NCBI GenBank assembly: GCA_036676415.1
Contig: JAKFCX010000015.1
Coordinates: 434,001-498,000, forward strand
Source of the DNA: JAEZDC01 sp036676415
GTDB lineage: Bacteria; Bacteroidota; Bacteroidia; Chitinophagales; Chitinophagaceae
Length of the DNA: 64,000 bases
Reading direction: 5' to 3'
Shown here piece by piece: positions 1-7,846 of the stretch. The position numbers and the translations under genes are program-made. Under the pieces are notes generated by a model. It had not been told where the DNA came from, ran no database searches, and saw only the letters and a program-made list of their open reading frames with translations. Positions within the stretch are counted from its first letter, which is position 1; every line of letters begins with the position of its first letter.

Positions 1-1
1 G

Positions 2-2338
2 ATTACTGAGAAATGGTGCATTGATAATGTGAGCCAGGTGATAGATATGTTGGGGCTGATGGGTGATGCTGTAGACAATATACCGGGAATTAAAGGAGTA
101 GGTGAGAAGACAGCATGCAAACTGTTGAAGGAATACGGCACACTGGAAAATATTTTAGAGAATGCCGATAACATCAAAGGTGCTTTGGGTGAAAAGATAA
201 GAGCGGGAAAAGATGATGCTGTCATGAGTAAAAAACTGGCAACAATCATTACAACAGTGCCGGTGGAATTTCATGAAGAGGATTACCGCTTAAAAGAATG
301 GAATAAGCAGGATTTGATTGATGTATTCACTGAACTGGAATTTAAAACCTTAGGCAAAAGAATCCTCGGTGAAGACTTCAATGTATTCAATGCTGCACCA
401 CAAGGTGTGCAAACTGATCTGTTTGGAAATGCAGTAGAGGGAAAGACCATAAAGGTGAAGGCAGAGGTAAATGCAGATCCACTTCAACCATCAACTGATG
501 AAAATTCAGGTTTTCATGCAGAAAAGAACATCACCAACACTCCTCACAATTATGAATTGATTGACACTGATGAGAAGCTAAAAAAACTTGTTGATGAATT
601 GTTGCAGCAACAGGAAGTTTCCTTTGATACAGAAACCACAGGAACCGATCCCAACCAGGTTGAACTGGTGGGTGTTAGTTTTTCGTATAAACCAACATCA
701 GGATTTTATATTCCTTGTTTAAATGAACAACGGACGAAACAAATTTTAGATCAGCTTGCTCCATTATTTAATGATGAAACAAAAACCTGGGTTGGACAAA
801 ACATCAAGTACGACATCATCGTAATGAAATGGTATGATGTAACATTGAAAGGACAAATATTTGATACCATGCTTGCTCATTATCTCATTGAGCCGGAAGG
901 AAGAAGAGGAATGGACCTGTTGAGTGCACAGTATTTAGGTTATGAACCGATACCGATAGAAGATCTCATTGGTAAAAAAGGAAAGAACCAGGGCAGCATG
1001 AAAGATGTGGAGCTGGAAAAAATAAAGGAATATGCTGCAGAAGATGCCGACATCACTTTACAGTTGAAAGAAAAATTCGTTCCGTTATTAAAGTTTAAGG
1101 AAGTAGAAAATGTTTTTGATGAAGTAGAAAATCCTTTGACCAGGGTATTGGCCGATATGGAATATGAAGGTGTGAGGATCGATGTAGATTTTCTCAATGA
1201 TTATTCCCGTCAACTTGAAAAAGACATCAAAGAAGTTGAACAAAAAGTATTTGATTGTTGTGGGTTGAAATTCAATCTCGGTTCACCAAAACAACTGGGT
1301 GAGGTTCTGTTTGATCATATGAAGCTCGATCCAAAAGCAAAGAAAACCAAGACTGGTCAATATGCCACAGGTGAAGATGTGCTGGCAAAACTTTCCAATG
1401 ATCACGAAGTAGTGAAACATATTCTTGATTATAGAGAGTTCACCAAGCTTAAATCAACTTATGTTGATGCCTTGCCTTTGATGATCAATCCAAAGACCGG
1501 AAGGGTTCATACCTGTTATTCACAAGCTGTTGCTGTTACAGGAAGATTAAGCAGTACGAATCCGAACCTGCAAAACATTCCAATCAGGACAGACAGGGGA
1601 AAAGAGATCAGGAAAGCTTTTATACCAAGAGATGCTGATCATGTGTTGGTGAGTGCAGATTATTCGCAGATAGAATTAAGAATTGTTGCAGCGATCAGTG
1701 GCGATGCAAATATGTGTGAAGCTTTCAGGTTGAACAAAGATATTCATACTGCAACTGCAGCTAAAGTGTATGGTATTGATGAAAGTGAAGTGACCAAAGA
1801 AATGCGATACAAGGCAAAGAGTGTGAACTTTGGAATTGTTTACGGACAAAGTGCATTTGGTTTATCAGAAAACCTTGGTATCAGCAGGGCAGAAGCAAAA
1901 GAGATCATTGACACTTATAAGAAAGAGTTCAGCGGTATCACCCGTTATATGGACGACACGATCAACTTTGCAAGAGAGAATGGGTTCGTGCAAACATTGA
2001 AAGGAAGAAAACGCTGGTTGAAAGATATTAACTCAGCCAATTTTACCGTAAGAGGTTTTGCGGAACGAAATGCCATCAACTCACCAATACAGGGTACGGC
2101 GGCAGATATGATCAAGTTGGCTATGATAAAAGTAGATGCTGTGATCCGGGAGCAAAAATTACGATCTAAAATGGTGCTGCAGGTGCACGATGAATTGGTG
2201 TTTGATGTGCCGCATGATGAACTGGAGATCATTCAGCCCTTGATCATCGAAAGCATGCAGAATGCAATGAGTTTACCAAATGAAGTTCCTGTTATTGCAG
2301 AAGTGGGAAGTGGGGTGAATTGGTTGGAAGCGCATTAG
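2..2338 (+). CDS. polA: DNA polymerase I, 5' end outside window
   Basis: DNA polymerase I fills gaps left by Okazaki-fragment maturation and excision repair. The reading frame is open from base 2, so the first codons of the gene lie outside the window; the GTG at base 29 is internal. The visible part starts in the helix-hairpin-helix end of the 5' nuclease domain (IPGIKGVGEKTA). A 3'-5' exonuclease domain follows from about residue 200, with all three motifs present (FDTETTGTDP, GQNIKYD, YAAEDAD), so proofreading should be active. The family A polymerase domain holds motif A DYSQIELRI, motif B RYKAKSVNFGIVYG and motif C VHDELVF. About 778 residues are visible. The reading frame is intact to its stop codon, which is followed at once by an inverted-repeat element. 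Confidence 0.97.
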   Translation: MTEKWCIDNVSQVIDMLGLMGDAVDNIPGIKGVGEKTACKLLKEYGTLENILENADNIKGALGEKIRAGKDDAVMSKKLATIITTVPVEFHEEDYRLKEWNKQDLIDVFTELEFKTLGKRILGEDFNVFNAAPQGVQTDLFGNAVEGKTIKVKAEVNADPLQPSTDENSGFHAEKNITNTPHNYELIDTDEKLKKLVDELLQQQEVSFDTETTGTDPNQVELVGVSFSYKPTSGFYIPCLNEQRTKQILDQLAPLFNDETKTWVGQNIKYDIIVMKWYDVTLKGQIFDTMLAHYLIEPEGRRGMDLLSAQYLGYEPIPIEDLIGKKGKNQGSMKDVELEKIKEYAAEDADITLQLKEKFVPLLKFKEVENVFDEVENPLTRVLADMEYEGVRIDVDFLNDYSRQLEKDIKEVEQKVFDCCGLKFNLGSPKQLGEVLFDHMKLDPKAKKTKTGQYATGEDVLAKLSNDHEVVKHILDYREFTKLKSTYVDALPLMINPKTGRVHTCYSQAVAVTGRLSSTNPNLQNIPIRTDRGKEIRKAFIPRDADHVLVSADYSQIELRIVAAISGDANMCEAFRLNKDIHTATAAKVYGIDESEVTKEMRYKAKSVNFGIVYGQSAFGLSENLGISRAEAKEIIDTYKKEFSGITRYMDDTINFARENGFVQTLKGRKRWLKDINSANFTVRGFAERNAINSPIQGTAADMIKLAMIKVDAVIREQKLRSKMVLQVHDELVFDVPHDELEIIQPLIIESMQNAMSLPNEVPVIAEVGSGVNWLEAH

Positions 2339-2452
2339 GCTAAGAGACGAAGGAGCTGGTAAGGAGATAAAAGAGTGAGTACTGCATAAATCTTACACAC
2401 TAATTATAGAACCTATCTCATTATCTCTTTTTCGCCTCTTTTATCTCTTAGC
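2339..2452. repeat. Inverted-repeat element between polA and gmk
   Basis: The element begins one base after the polA stop. GCTAAGAGA (2339-2347) is mirrored by TCTCTTAGC (2444-2452). An inner pair, GAGATAAAAGAG (2362-2373) and CTCTTTTATCTC (2436-2447), is also perfect. It carries no gene. It looks like a gene-less member of the TIR-type intergenic elements seen elsewhere in this window, and it could also act as a bidirectional terminator between the converging polA and gmk genes. Confidence 0.55.
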
Positions 2453-2466
2453 ATCCAGCGAAGTGT

Positions 2467-3039
2467 TTATTCCTCTAAAAACTTTCGAACAATCTTCTCC
2501 GCTTCTTTGCAAGCCTTATCCAGGTCATCATTAACGATCACATGATCAAATTGATCGGCAAATGAAAGTTCGTAAGAGGCTTTGCTCACTCTTGTATCAA
2601 TGCTTTCTGCAGATTCTGTACCTCGGCTTTCGAGCCTTTTTCTTAATTCTTCTACGGAAGGTGGTTTTACAAACAATGAGAGTGTATTGATCGGGTATTC
2701 TCGCTGTACATGAATGCCTCCATGCACATCAATATCAAGGATCGGCACTCGTCCTAAACTCCATATTCTTTCCAGTTCAGCTTTCAGCGTTCCGTAATAT
2801 TTTCCCTCGTACACCATTTCCCACTCAATAAAATCATTGTTTTTTATATGAGTTTTGAATTCTTCCTCACCTATAAAATAATAATCCTTTCCATTTACTT
2901 CTCCTTCACGAGGTTTCCTGGTTGCTGCAGATACAGAAAATGAAAGATTGTTGAATACCTGCAACAAATACCTGGCGATAGAAGTTTTTCCTGAGCCAGA
3001 AGGAGCTGTGAGAATAATGATCTTATTGTACGTTTTCAT
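2467..3039 (-). CDS. gmk: Guanylate kinase
   Basis: Guanylate kinase converts GMP and ATP to GDP and ADP in the cytoplasm. The P-loop APSGSGKTS sits near residue 15, followed by the GMP-binding lobe (SVSAATRKPREGEVNGKDYYF) and the lid. At 190 residues it has the usual family length. I chose the ATG at 3039; an in-frame TTG seven codons upstream would add residues not seen in the family. A near-consensus -7 box (TTATTTTG, minus strand, around 3058-3065) lies just upstream. The next gene upstream on the same strand is murA, 482 bases away, and that gap holds two folded repeat elements. Confidence 0.95.
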   Translation of the reverse strand: MKTYNKIIILTAPSGSGKTSIARYLLQVFNNLSFSVSAATRKPREGEVNGKDYYFIGEEEFKTHIKNNDFIEWEMVYEGKYYGTLKAELERIWSLGRVPILDIDVHGGIHVQREYPINTLSLFVKPPSVEELRKRLESRGTESAESIDTRVSKASYELSFADQFDHVIVNDDLDKACKEAEKIVRKFLEE

Positions 3040-3113
3040 GCAGTGAATTGGTGGCTGCAAAATAAAGCTTTATATGAGAGTAAAAATTCAGGGAAGTAAA
3101 GAGGAAAAAAGAA

Positions 3114-3176
3114 GTGCCCGGTGCTGCAGACCATTGAATACCTCAAGGAAAGGACTTGCACCTTCTCTCCGGACAC
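3114..3176. ncRNA. Candidate structured RNA element, copy A
   Basis: The closing stem is GTGCCCGG (3114-3121) with CCGGACAC (3169-3176), with one mismatch. Inside are a conserved block GGTGCTGCAGACC, a variable stretch of about 12 bases, a short hairpin AAGG...CCTT, and conserved CTCTCCGG. Copy B at 3408-3471 has the same order of blocks. The orientation is not settled: read on the minus strand, the stem is followed by a T-rich run (plus-strand 3103-3113). I could not match it to a known riboswitch or sRNA family. It could instead be a DNA repeat with dyad symmetry. Confidence 0.45.
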
Positions 3177-3392
3177 AAAAAGTTTGGTATATCAACAGCC
3201 TGCAACACAAATTTAGCCAATTAGCGTTGTATGAATTGAGATTAAATTTTATTTCACTGCTTATTTTATTATAAACTCAATAGCAGCATAGCTTCAGTGG
3301 TGAAAAATTTTCTTGTAGACGATTTGTTTTGGTACGTAATTAGTCTTGCATCAATATATAACATCATTTGCCTGCAAGAGATGAATGTTATT

Positions 3393-3485
3393 CCGGCAGA
3401 TATTATTACTCGGTGCTGCAGACCGTTTTTCTTTTGAAGAACGTGAAGGAAAAAAATCCTTCTCTCCGGGTGCCTGCCGGTTTTT
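3393..3485. ncRNA. Candidate structured RNA element, copy B
   Basis: The inner closing stem is ACTCGG (3408-3413) with CCGGGT (3466-3471). It differs in sequence from the copy A stem but still pairs, including one T-G wobble. An outer 7-bp stem CCGGCAG (3393-3399) with CTGCCGG (3474-3480) is followed on the plus strand by TTTTT. Conserved CGGTGCTGCAGACC is followed by a 7-bp hairpin GTTTTTC/GAAGAAC with a TTTT loop, then GAAGGA/TCCTTC, then CTCTCCGG. The wobble pair in the 7-bp hairpin would be a C-A mismatch on the other strand, which slightly favours a plus-strand transcript ending near 3485. Confidence 0.45.
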
Positions 3486-3521
3486 AAAAATGTTTGGGGA
3501 AATTTTTCATCTAAACAATCA

Positions 3522-4829
3522 TTACAACAAACGTTTTATTTCAGCCCCAAGTTCATTTAAACGAACATCAATATATTGATAGCCTCTGTCTATTTGTTCT
3601 ATATTTTGAATGGTACTTTTTCCCTCTGCACTTAACGCAGCAATCAATAATGATACACCGGCCCTGATATCCGGACTACTCATTACAATACCCCGAAGCG
3701 GCTGTTTTCTTCCCAAACCAATTACTGTTGCACGGTGTGGATCACAAAGAATGATCTGTGCACCCATGTCGATCAGTTTATCTACGAAGAACAACCTGCT
3801 TTCAAACATTTTTTGATGGATCAAAACACTTCCCACAGCCTGTGTAGCTACCACCAACACGATACTTAATAAGTCTGGAGTAAAACCTGGCCAGGGATGA
3901 TCATAAATGGTCATCACACCGCCATCTAAAAAAGTCTGGATCTCGTAACTCTCCTGCTCTGGTATATGAATGTCATCACCGGTTATATTGAATTGTATGC
4001 CTAATTGCTGAAATTTCTCCGGTATAATTCCTAGATGATCTACACCTGCACCTTTAATTAAAATATCACTCTGTGTCATTGCTGCCAAACCAATAAAACT
4101 TCCCACCTCTATCATATCGGGCAACATCGTATGCTCAGTGCCGTGTAATTTGTCAACACCTTCAATCACCAGCATATTGCTTCCAATGCCACTGATTTTA
4201 GCTCCCATCCTGTTGAGCATATTACATAACTGTTGCAGGTAAGGTTCACAGGCAGCATTATAAATTGTGGTGCTTCCTTTTGCCAGAACCGCAGCCATGG
4301 CAATATTGGCTGTACCTGTTACAGAGGGTTCATCAAGTAACATATAAGCACCTTTCAGGTTGTTGCCGATCAGTTCAGTAACACCTAAGTTTTCATTGTG
4401 CTTCATCTCAGCACCGAGTTTCTGAAAACCGATGATATGTGTATCCAGTCTTCTTCTTCCTATTTTATCTCCACCTGGTTTGGGAATAAATGCTTTTTTA
4501 AATCTTGCCAGCATTGGACCTGCAACCATTACAGATCCTCTCAATCTTCCACCTTTTTTTAAGAAGGCTTCAGATCCTAAATAATCAATATCCAAAGCGT
4601 CAGCCTGGAAAATGCAGATATCTCTTTCAGGTCTTTCAACTTTCACACCCATGTCCTGCAATAACTCGATCAACAAGTTTACATCAACAATATCAGGAAT
4701 GTTTTTTACCGTTACTTTTTCATCAGTAAGCAATACTGCAGAAAGTATTTGCAGTGCTTCGTTCTTTGCTCCCTGTGGAACGATGGTCCCTTTAAGTTTT
4801 TTTCCTCCTGTAACTTCGAATGATGACAT
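3522..4829 (-). CDS. murA: UDP-N-acetylglucosamine 1-carboxyvinyltransferase
   Basis: MurA transfers enolpyruvate from PEP to UDP-GlcNAc, the first committed step of peptidoglycan synthesis in the cytoplasm. The 435-residue protein has the two-domain EPSP-synthase-like fold. The N-terminal PQGAKNEALQ holds the conserved K and N residues. The loop that usually carries the PEP-reactive Cys reads RLRGSVMVAGPMLARF, where the aligned position appears to be Met or Val rather than Cys. Absence of that Cys (often Asp) is known in some lineages and would give fosfomycin tolerance; confirm it by alignment. The C-terminal half has DIRAGVSLLIAAL. The gene is preceded by the DUF4290 gene on the same strand, with a terminator between them. 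Confidence 0.93.
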   Translation of the reverse strand: MSSFEVTGGKKLKGTIVPQGAKNEALQILSAVLLTDEKVTVKNIPDIVDVNLLIELLQDMGVKVERPERDICIFQADALDIDYLGSEAFLKKGGRLRGSVMVAGPMLARFKKAFIPKPGGDKIGRRRLDTHIIGFQKLGAEMKHNENLGVTELIGNNLKGAYMLLDEPSVTGTANIAMAAVLAKGSTTIYNAACEPYLQQLCNMLNRMGAKISGIGSNMLVIEGVDKLHGTEHTMLPDMIEVGSFIGLAAMTQSDILIKGAGVDHLGIIPEKFQQLGIQFNITGDDIHIPEQESYEIQTFLDGGVMTIYDHPWPGFTPDLLSIVLVVATQAVGSVLIHQKMFESRLFFVDKLIDMGAQIILCDPHRATVIGLGRKQPLRGIVMSSPDIRAGVSLLIAALSAEGKSTIQNIEQIDRGYQYIDVRLNELGAEIKRLL

Positions 4830-4897
4830 GTGGCGAATTAAAATAATTAACTAAGGTAATTATGTTTGCTAAGTGATAGCCGGCGAAAATAGTCAAA

Positions 4898-4924
4898 TAA
4901 AAAAGCATCGAAAAGTTTCGATGC
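4898..4924 (-). terminator. Rho-independent terminator of the DUF4290 gene
   Basis: The stem GCATCGAA/TTCGATGC with an AAGT loop is followed on the minus strand by a T run (plus-strand AATAAAAAA). It lies 30 bases after the DUF4290 stop codon and before murA, so the two genes are probably transcribed separately. Confidence 0.8.
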
Positions 4925-4953
4925 CTTTATACATTCTAAAGCCGGTGGGCTTA

Positions 4954-5739
4954 TTAAAATCGTTTCTTAAAATTCCTGTTTGGTCCGCTACCATTTCCTG
5001 AACCACCCCTGTTATCTCTTCCTCCACCACCACCTTGTTGTCCACCACGGTTACGGTTATCATTTCTTCCTTGTTGTCCACCACCACCTCTGTTATCTCT
5101 TCCACCTTGTCCACCACTTCTTCTTCCATCATTTCTTCCACCGAAATTTTGTCTTCTTCCACCACTTCTTGCAGGGTAAGTATCACTTTCAAACGGTGCA
5201 TTGCGATGTTTGATGAATGGCGTGTTACTGAATTCAAGTTCACCACCGGTAATACTATCCAGCTCACTTCTTATCGCATCATCATGTACCAGTTCTTTAT
5301 GCCAGTTGCTGTAAGCAAGTTTCATATAGTAGGCAATGGCATGAGCGAATCCGGCTTTCTTCTCCTGGTCCTCTTCTTTCAGTGCTTTTTCAATTACTGT
5401 TTCCAGGTTTTTCCCAAGGTGATTATATCTAGGATATTTTTTCGGATACGTCAACGGATCAGGCTTTGCCTTGTACGTTTCTTTCTGTGGCAAAGGGTAA
5501 GGACTATCTACATCTAATTTAAAATCGCTGATAAAAAATAAATGATCCCAAAGCTTATGGCGGAAATCCTCAACGTTTTTCAGGTGAGGGTTCAGAAATC
5601 CCATTAATTCTATCACTACATGAGCCTGGGCCTGTCTTTTTTCCCTGTCGTCTATTGTCATTAAATATTCTACCATTCGCTGAATATGTCTGCCATATTC
5701 CCTCATGCTCAGGTAATTTCTTTCGGTATTATACTCCAT
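4954..5739 (-). CDS. DUF4290 family protein with RGG-rich tail
   Basis: This family is found in Bacteroidota and has no established function. The first 190 or so residues form a charged, mostly helical domain starting MEYNTERNYLSMREYG, the usual family N-terminus. The last 70 residues are low complexity, very rich in Gly, Arg, Asn and Gln, with repeated RGG, GGR and RDNRG units, ending in NFKKRF. Such RGG tails in other proteins bind RNA and promote phase separation, so an RNA-related role is an inference. I chose the ATG at 5739 over a GTG two codons upstream because a TACATTTG -7 box lies 20 bases further upstream. It is followed by its own terminator and then murA. Confidence 0.85.
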   Translation of the reverse strand: MEYNTERNYLSMREYGRHIQRMVEYLMTIDDREKRQAQAHVVIELMGFLNPHLKNVEDFRHKLWDHLFFISDFKLDVDSPYPLPQKETYKAKPDPLTYPKKYPRYNHLGKNLETVIEKALKEEDQEKKAGFAHAIAYYMKLAYSNWHKELVHDDAIRSELDSITGGELEFSNTPFIKHRNAPFESDTYPARSGGRRQNFGGRNDGRRSGGQGGRDNRGGGGQQGRNDNRNRGGQQGGGGGRDNRGGSGNGSGPNRNFKKRF

Positions 5740-5758
5740 GTTCACACATCTTAAGTAA

Positions 5759-5766
5759 CAAATGTA
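5759..5766 (-). promoter_or_regulatory. -7 box for the DUF4290 gene
   Basis: TACATTTG on the minus strand matches the Bacteroidota sigma-A -7 consensus TAnnTTTG, 19 bases before the ATG. No clear -33 TTTG was found at the usual spacing. Confidence 0.5.
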
Positions 5767-5828
5767 AGGATTTAAGGTTTTAGCAGGCTTTTTTGTGATG
5801 CAGGGAGAAATAACTCCGGTTTAGCTCT

Positions 5829-5849
5829 CTTGCGTCGCACTCGTGTACT
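5829..5849 (+). repeat. Dispersed intergenic repeat, GCG type (copy 1)
   Basis: TTGCGTCGCACTCGTGTACT matches the family consensus GTTGCGTCGCACNCTTGTAC, with its near-palindromic core TGCG-T-CGCA. It sits between the divergent DUF4290 and PH-domain genes, 34 bases before the latter's ATG. Confidence 0.75.
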
Positions 5850-5882
5850 TCCAGATATTCATTCATCTTTATATATTTAGGC

Positions 5883-6401
5883 ATGCAATTCCAAAACCTG
5901 CAGGTGCAATGGGATGAAATTCCCAAAGCTTCAGCTGCTGACCTGAAACCGGTTGAAAAGACCTATTTAAAAGTATTATACATTTCCTGGGCCATTTGGT
6001 TTGTGATTCTATTGGCTATCGGGATTACAATCGTTTTATTGATCGATGATATGGATCAGCGTTTTTGGCTTCCGGTAGTAGTTGGCTCAATTATCATAAT
6101 AGCAATTATAACTTTTATAATTGTTACCGGTTCTTTTAGAAGAAAGGCCTATGCAGTACGAGAGAAAGATATACTCCTCAGAACAGGATGGGTCATACAG
6201 AAACTACATATTGTTCCGTTTAATCGTGTGCAACATTGTGTAGTGCAATCAGGTCCAATAGGAAGAAAATTCGGATTGGCATCTGTTAGCATTTACACAG
6301 CAGCATCGGGTATCAGTGATATTTCTATCCCTGGATTGAAAACTGAAGATGCAGAAACACTGAAAGCATATATTCTTGAACAAATTCAACCATTAATATA
6401 A
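5883..6401 (+). CDS. PH domain-containing membrane protein (YdbS-like)
   Basis: A 172-residue protein with a cytoplasmic start, two transmembrane segments (about residues 33-52 and 62-82) and a bacterial PH (bPH2/YdbS) domain behind them, containing RTGWVIQKLHIVPFNRVQHC. The B. subtilis relatives YdbS and YdbT work as a pair at the membrane and have been tied to resistance to certain bacteriocins; the function here is not known. Its TAA overlaps the ATG of the next gene (TAATG), so the two are translationally coupled. Confidence 0.85.
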   Translation: MQFQNLQVQWDEIPKASAADLKPVEKTYLKVLYISWAIWFVILLAIGITIVLLIDDMDQRFWLPVVVGSIIIIAIITFIIVTGSFRRKAYAVREKDILLRTGWVIQKLHIVPFNRVQHCVVQSGPIGRKFGLASVSIYTAASGISDISIPGLKTEDAETLKAYILEQIQPLI

Positions 6402-7846
6402 TGGTAAACTGGCAGGATCCACAGCGACAATCTGCTTTCGGAATTTTCATGTTAGCCGGGAAGGCTTTCAGGGAAATGTGGGCATTATTGCTGGTAGCTG
6501 CAGGACCATTATCAAAGAAAAATTCACCATTCTGGCTATGGGCAGTTGTAATTGGTGCCTTTGCTTTGATAATATTCGGCAGAGCATTTTTGGAATATTT
6601 CTTTTTCCACTTTCATGTTTCAGAAAAACAACTCATTATTAAGAAAGGAATATTTTCAAAGAAGACATTGGTGATTCCTTTTGAGAGAATTCAAACAGTG
6701 CAACTGCACCAGAACTTATTGCATAAGATCATTAATCATTGCAAAGTTGCAATTGATTCGGCAGGTTCAGAGGAAACAGAAGTTGCTATCCGGTCTCTTT
6801 CATATAATAAAGCCATTAGTTTAAAAGAATTGCTTTCGCAGGAAGTAGCATCAACGGTAAGACAAGAAGCAACGGAAGAGAAAACGATCAGGCTTTCTTC
6901 AAAAGATCTTTTTAAAATGGCAGTTTCTGCCAATCATCTTGAAACTTTCGGGCTTCTGTTTGCCTTTGTTCTTGCAAGGTTTGAAGATGTAAAAAACCTG
7001 CTAGGAATTAATGCCCTCGACTGGGTAGAATCACAGGGAAAACAAGTGGCATTCACCGCACAGATGATCGGAATAATGATATTTTTTGTGCTGGCTTTTT
7101 CCATACTCATCTCGGTATTACGAATCATTCTTAAATACAGTGACCTGACGATCCAGCTTGGCGATAAAGGGTTCCAGTTAAAACATGGAATGCTTTCCAT
7201 GCAACAGCAATTTATTGGATCTAAAAAGATCCAGTTCATTCAATGGAATGCAAACTGGATCAGGAGAAAGATCGGCATGTATATGTTCCATGTAAAAACA
7301 GCCGGTGAAACTGATCTGAAGAAAAAACAAAGGATACATGTACCTGTTACGAGGCAAGAACACCTGCAAAAGCTGGCAGATTATTATCAAACAGAATTAC
7401 CATCTGTTGCAACTGAACCAGGAACTATCCAGCCACAATATTTTTATCGTCAAATATTACTGATCGGGTTGCCTGTTACATTAATTGCAGCAGGAATTAT
7501 CTGGATATGGTGGAGCTGGAATGCTTTGTGGGTACTGATTTGGTTAACTTACTTTATCATTAACACAAAAGTCTTTCAGAATAATTTCAGGCTTTGGGTA
7601 AATGAAAATGCGATCGAGATATCTAAAGGTGTCTGGGGTAGGCAAAGACTGGTTGTTAACTGGCATAACCTACAGCTTGTAACAATTCAGCAAAGCATTT
7701 ACCAGCGAAAAAAAGGGCTTGCCAGCCTTTCATTACAAACAGCCAGTGGCGAGGTGAATATTCCTTATTTAAGATTTAAAGAAGCACAAATGTTAGCAGA
7801 TCATGCTACCCTGAAGATGGAGATTTCACGGGAGAAATGGATGTGA
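6401..7846 (+). CDS. PH domain-containing membrane protein (YdbT-like)
   Basis: At 481 residues this is the larger partner of the YdbS-like gene. It has three bPH2 modules (around residues 65-150, 250-330 and 395-475), each with the family core seen as KKTLVIPFERIQTVQLHQN and HNLQLVTIQQSIYQRKKG. The modules are separated by paired transmembrane segments near residues 15-55, 180-230 and 350-385. Start and upstream stop overlap by one base. The stop codon abuts the stop of the convergent flavin reductase gene with no base between them (TGATCA). Confidence 0.85.
   Translation: MVNWQDPQRQSAFGIFMLAGKAFREMWALLLVAAGPLSKKNSPFWLWAVVIGAFALIIFGRAFLEYFFFHFHVSEKQLIIKKGIFSKKTLVIPFERIQTVQLHQNLLHKIINHCKVAIDSAGSEETEVAIRSLSYNKAISLKELLSQEVASTVRQEATEEKTIRLSSKDLFKMAVSANHLETFGLLFAFVLARFEDVKNLLGINALDWVESQGKQVAFTAQMIGIMIFFVLAFSILISVLRIILKYSDLTIQLGDKGFQLKHGMLSMQQQFIGSKKIQFIQWNANWIRRKIGMYMFHVKTAGETDLKKKQRIHVPVTRQEHLQKLADYYQTELPSVATEPGTIQPQYFYRQILLIGLPVTLIAAGIIWIWWSWNALWVLIWLTYFIINTKVFQNNFRLWVNENAIEISKGVWGRQRLVVNWHNLQLVTIQQSIYQRKKGLASLSLQTASGEVNIPYLRFKEAQMLADHATLKMEISREKWM

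Larger units (their letters stand above)
3040..3521. other. Long intergenic region, gmk to murA
   Basis: No credible protein gene is present; the short reading frames show no family resemblance. The region holds two related folded elements (3114-3176 and 3408-3471, described separately) separated by about 230 bases of AT-rich DNA. The likely gmk promoter is at the left edge. Confidence 0.6.

Noticed and set aside
3114..3471. Assignment of the folded elements to a cobalamin, glycine, THF or SRP RNA family
   Set aside because: Single short matches (for example GGTGCAAGTCC on the minus strand) occur in only one of the two copies, and the other conserved blocks of those families are missing.
3074..3579. 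Short open frames in the murA-gmk gap as small proteins
   Set aside because: They run through the folded elements and into murA, with no start signal and no protein-like composition.
4980..5517. Long plus-strand open frames rich in His, Ser, Thr and Leu opposite the DUF4290 gene
   Set aside because: They are the antisense shadow of the Gly/Arg-rich tail; composition follows the coding strand and there is no family resemblance.
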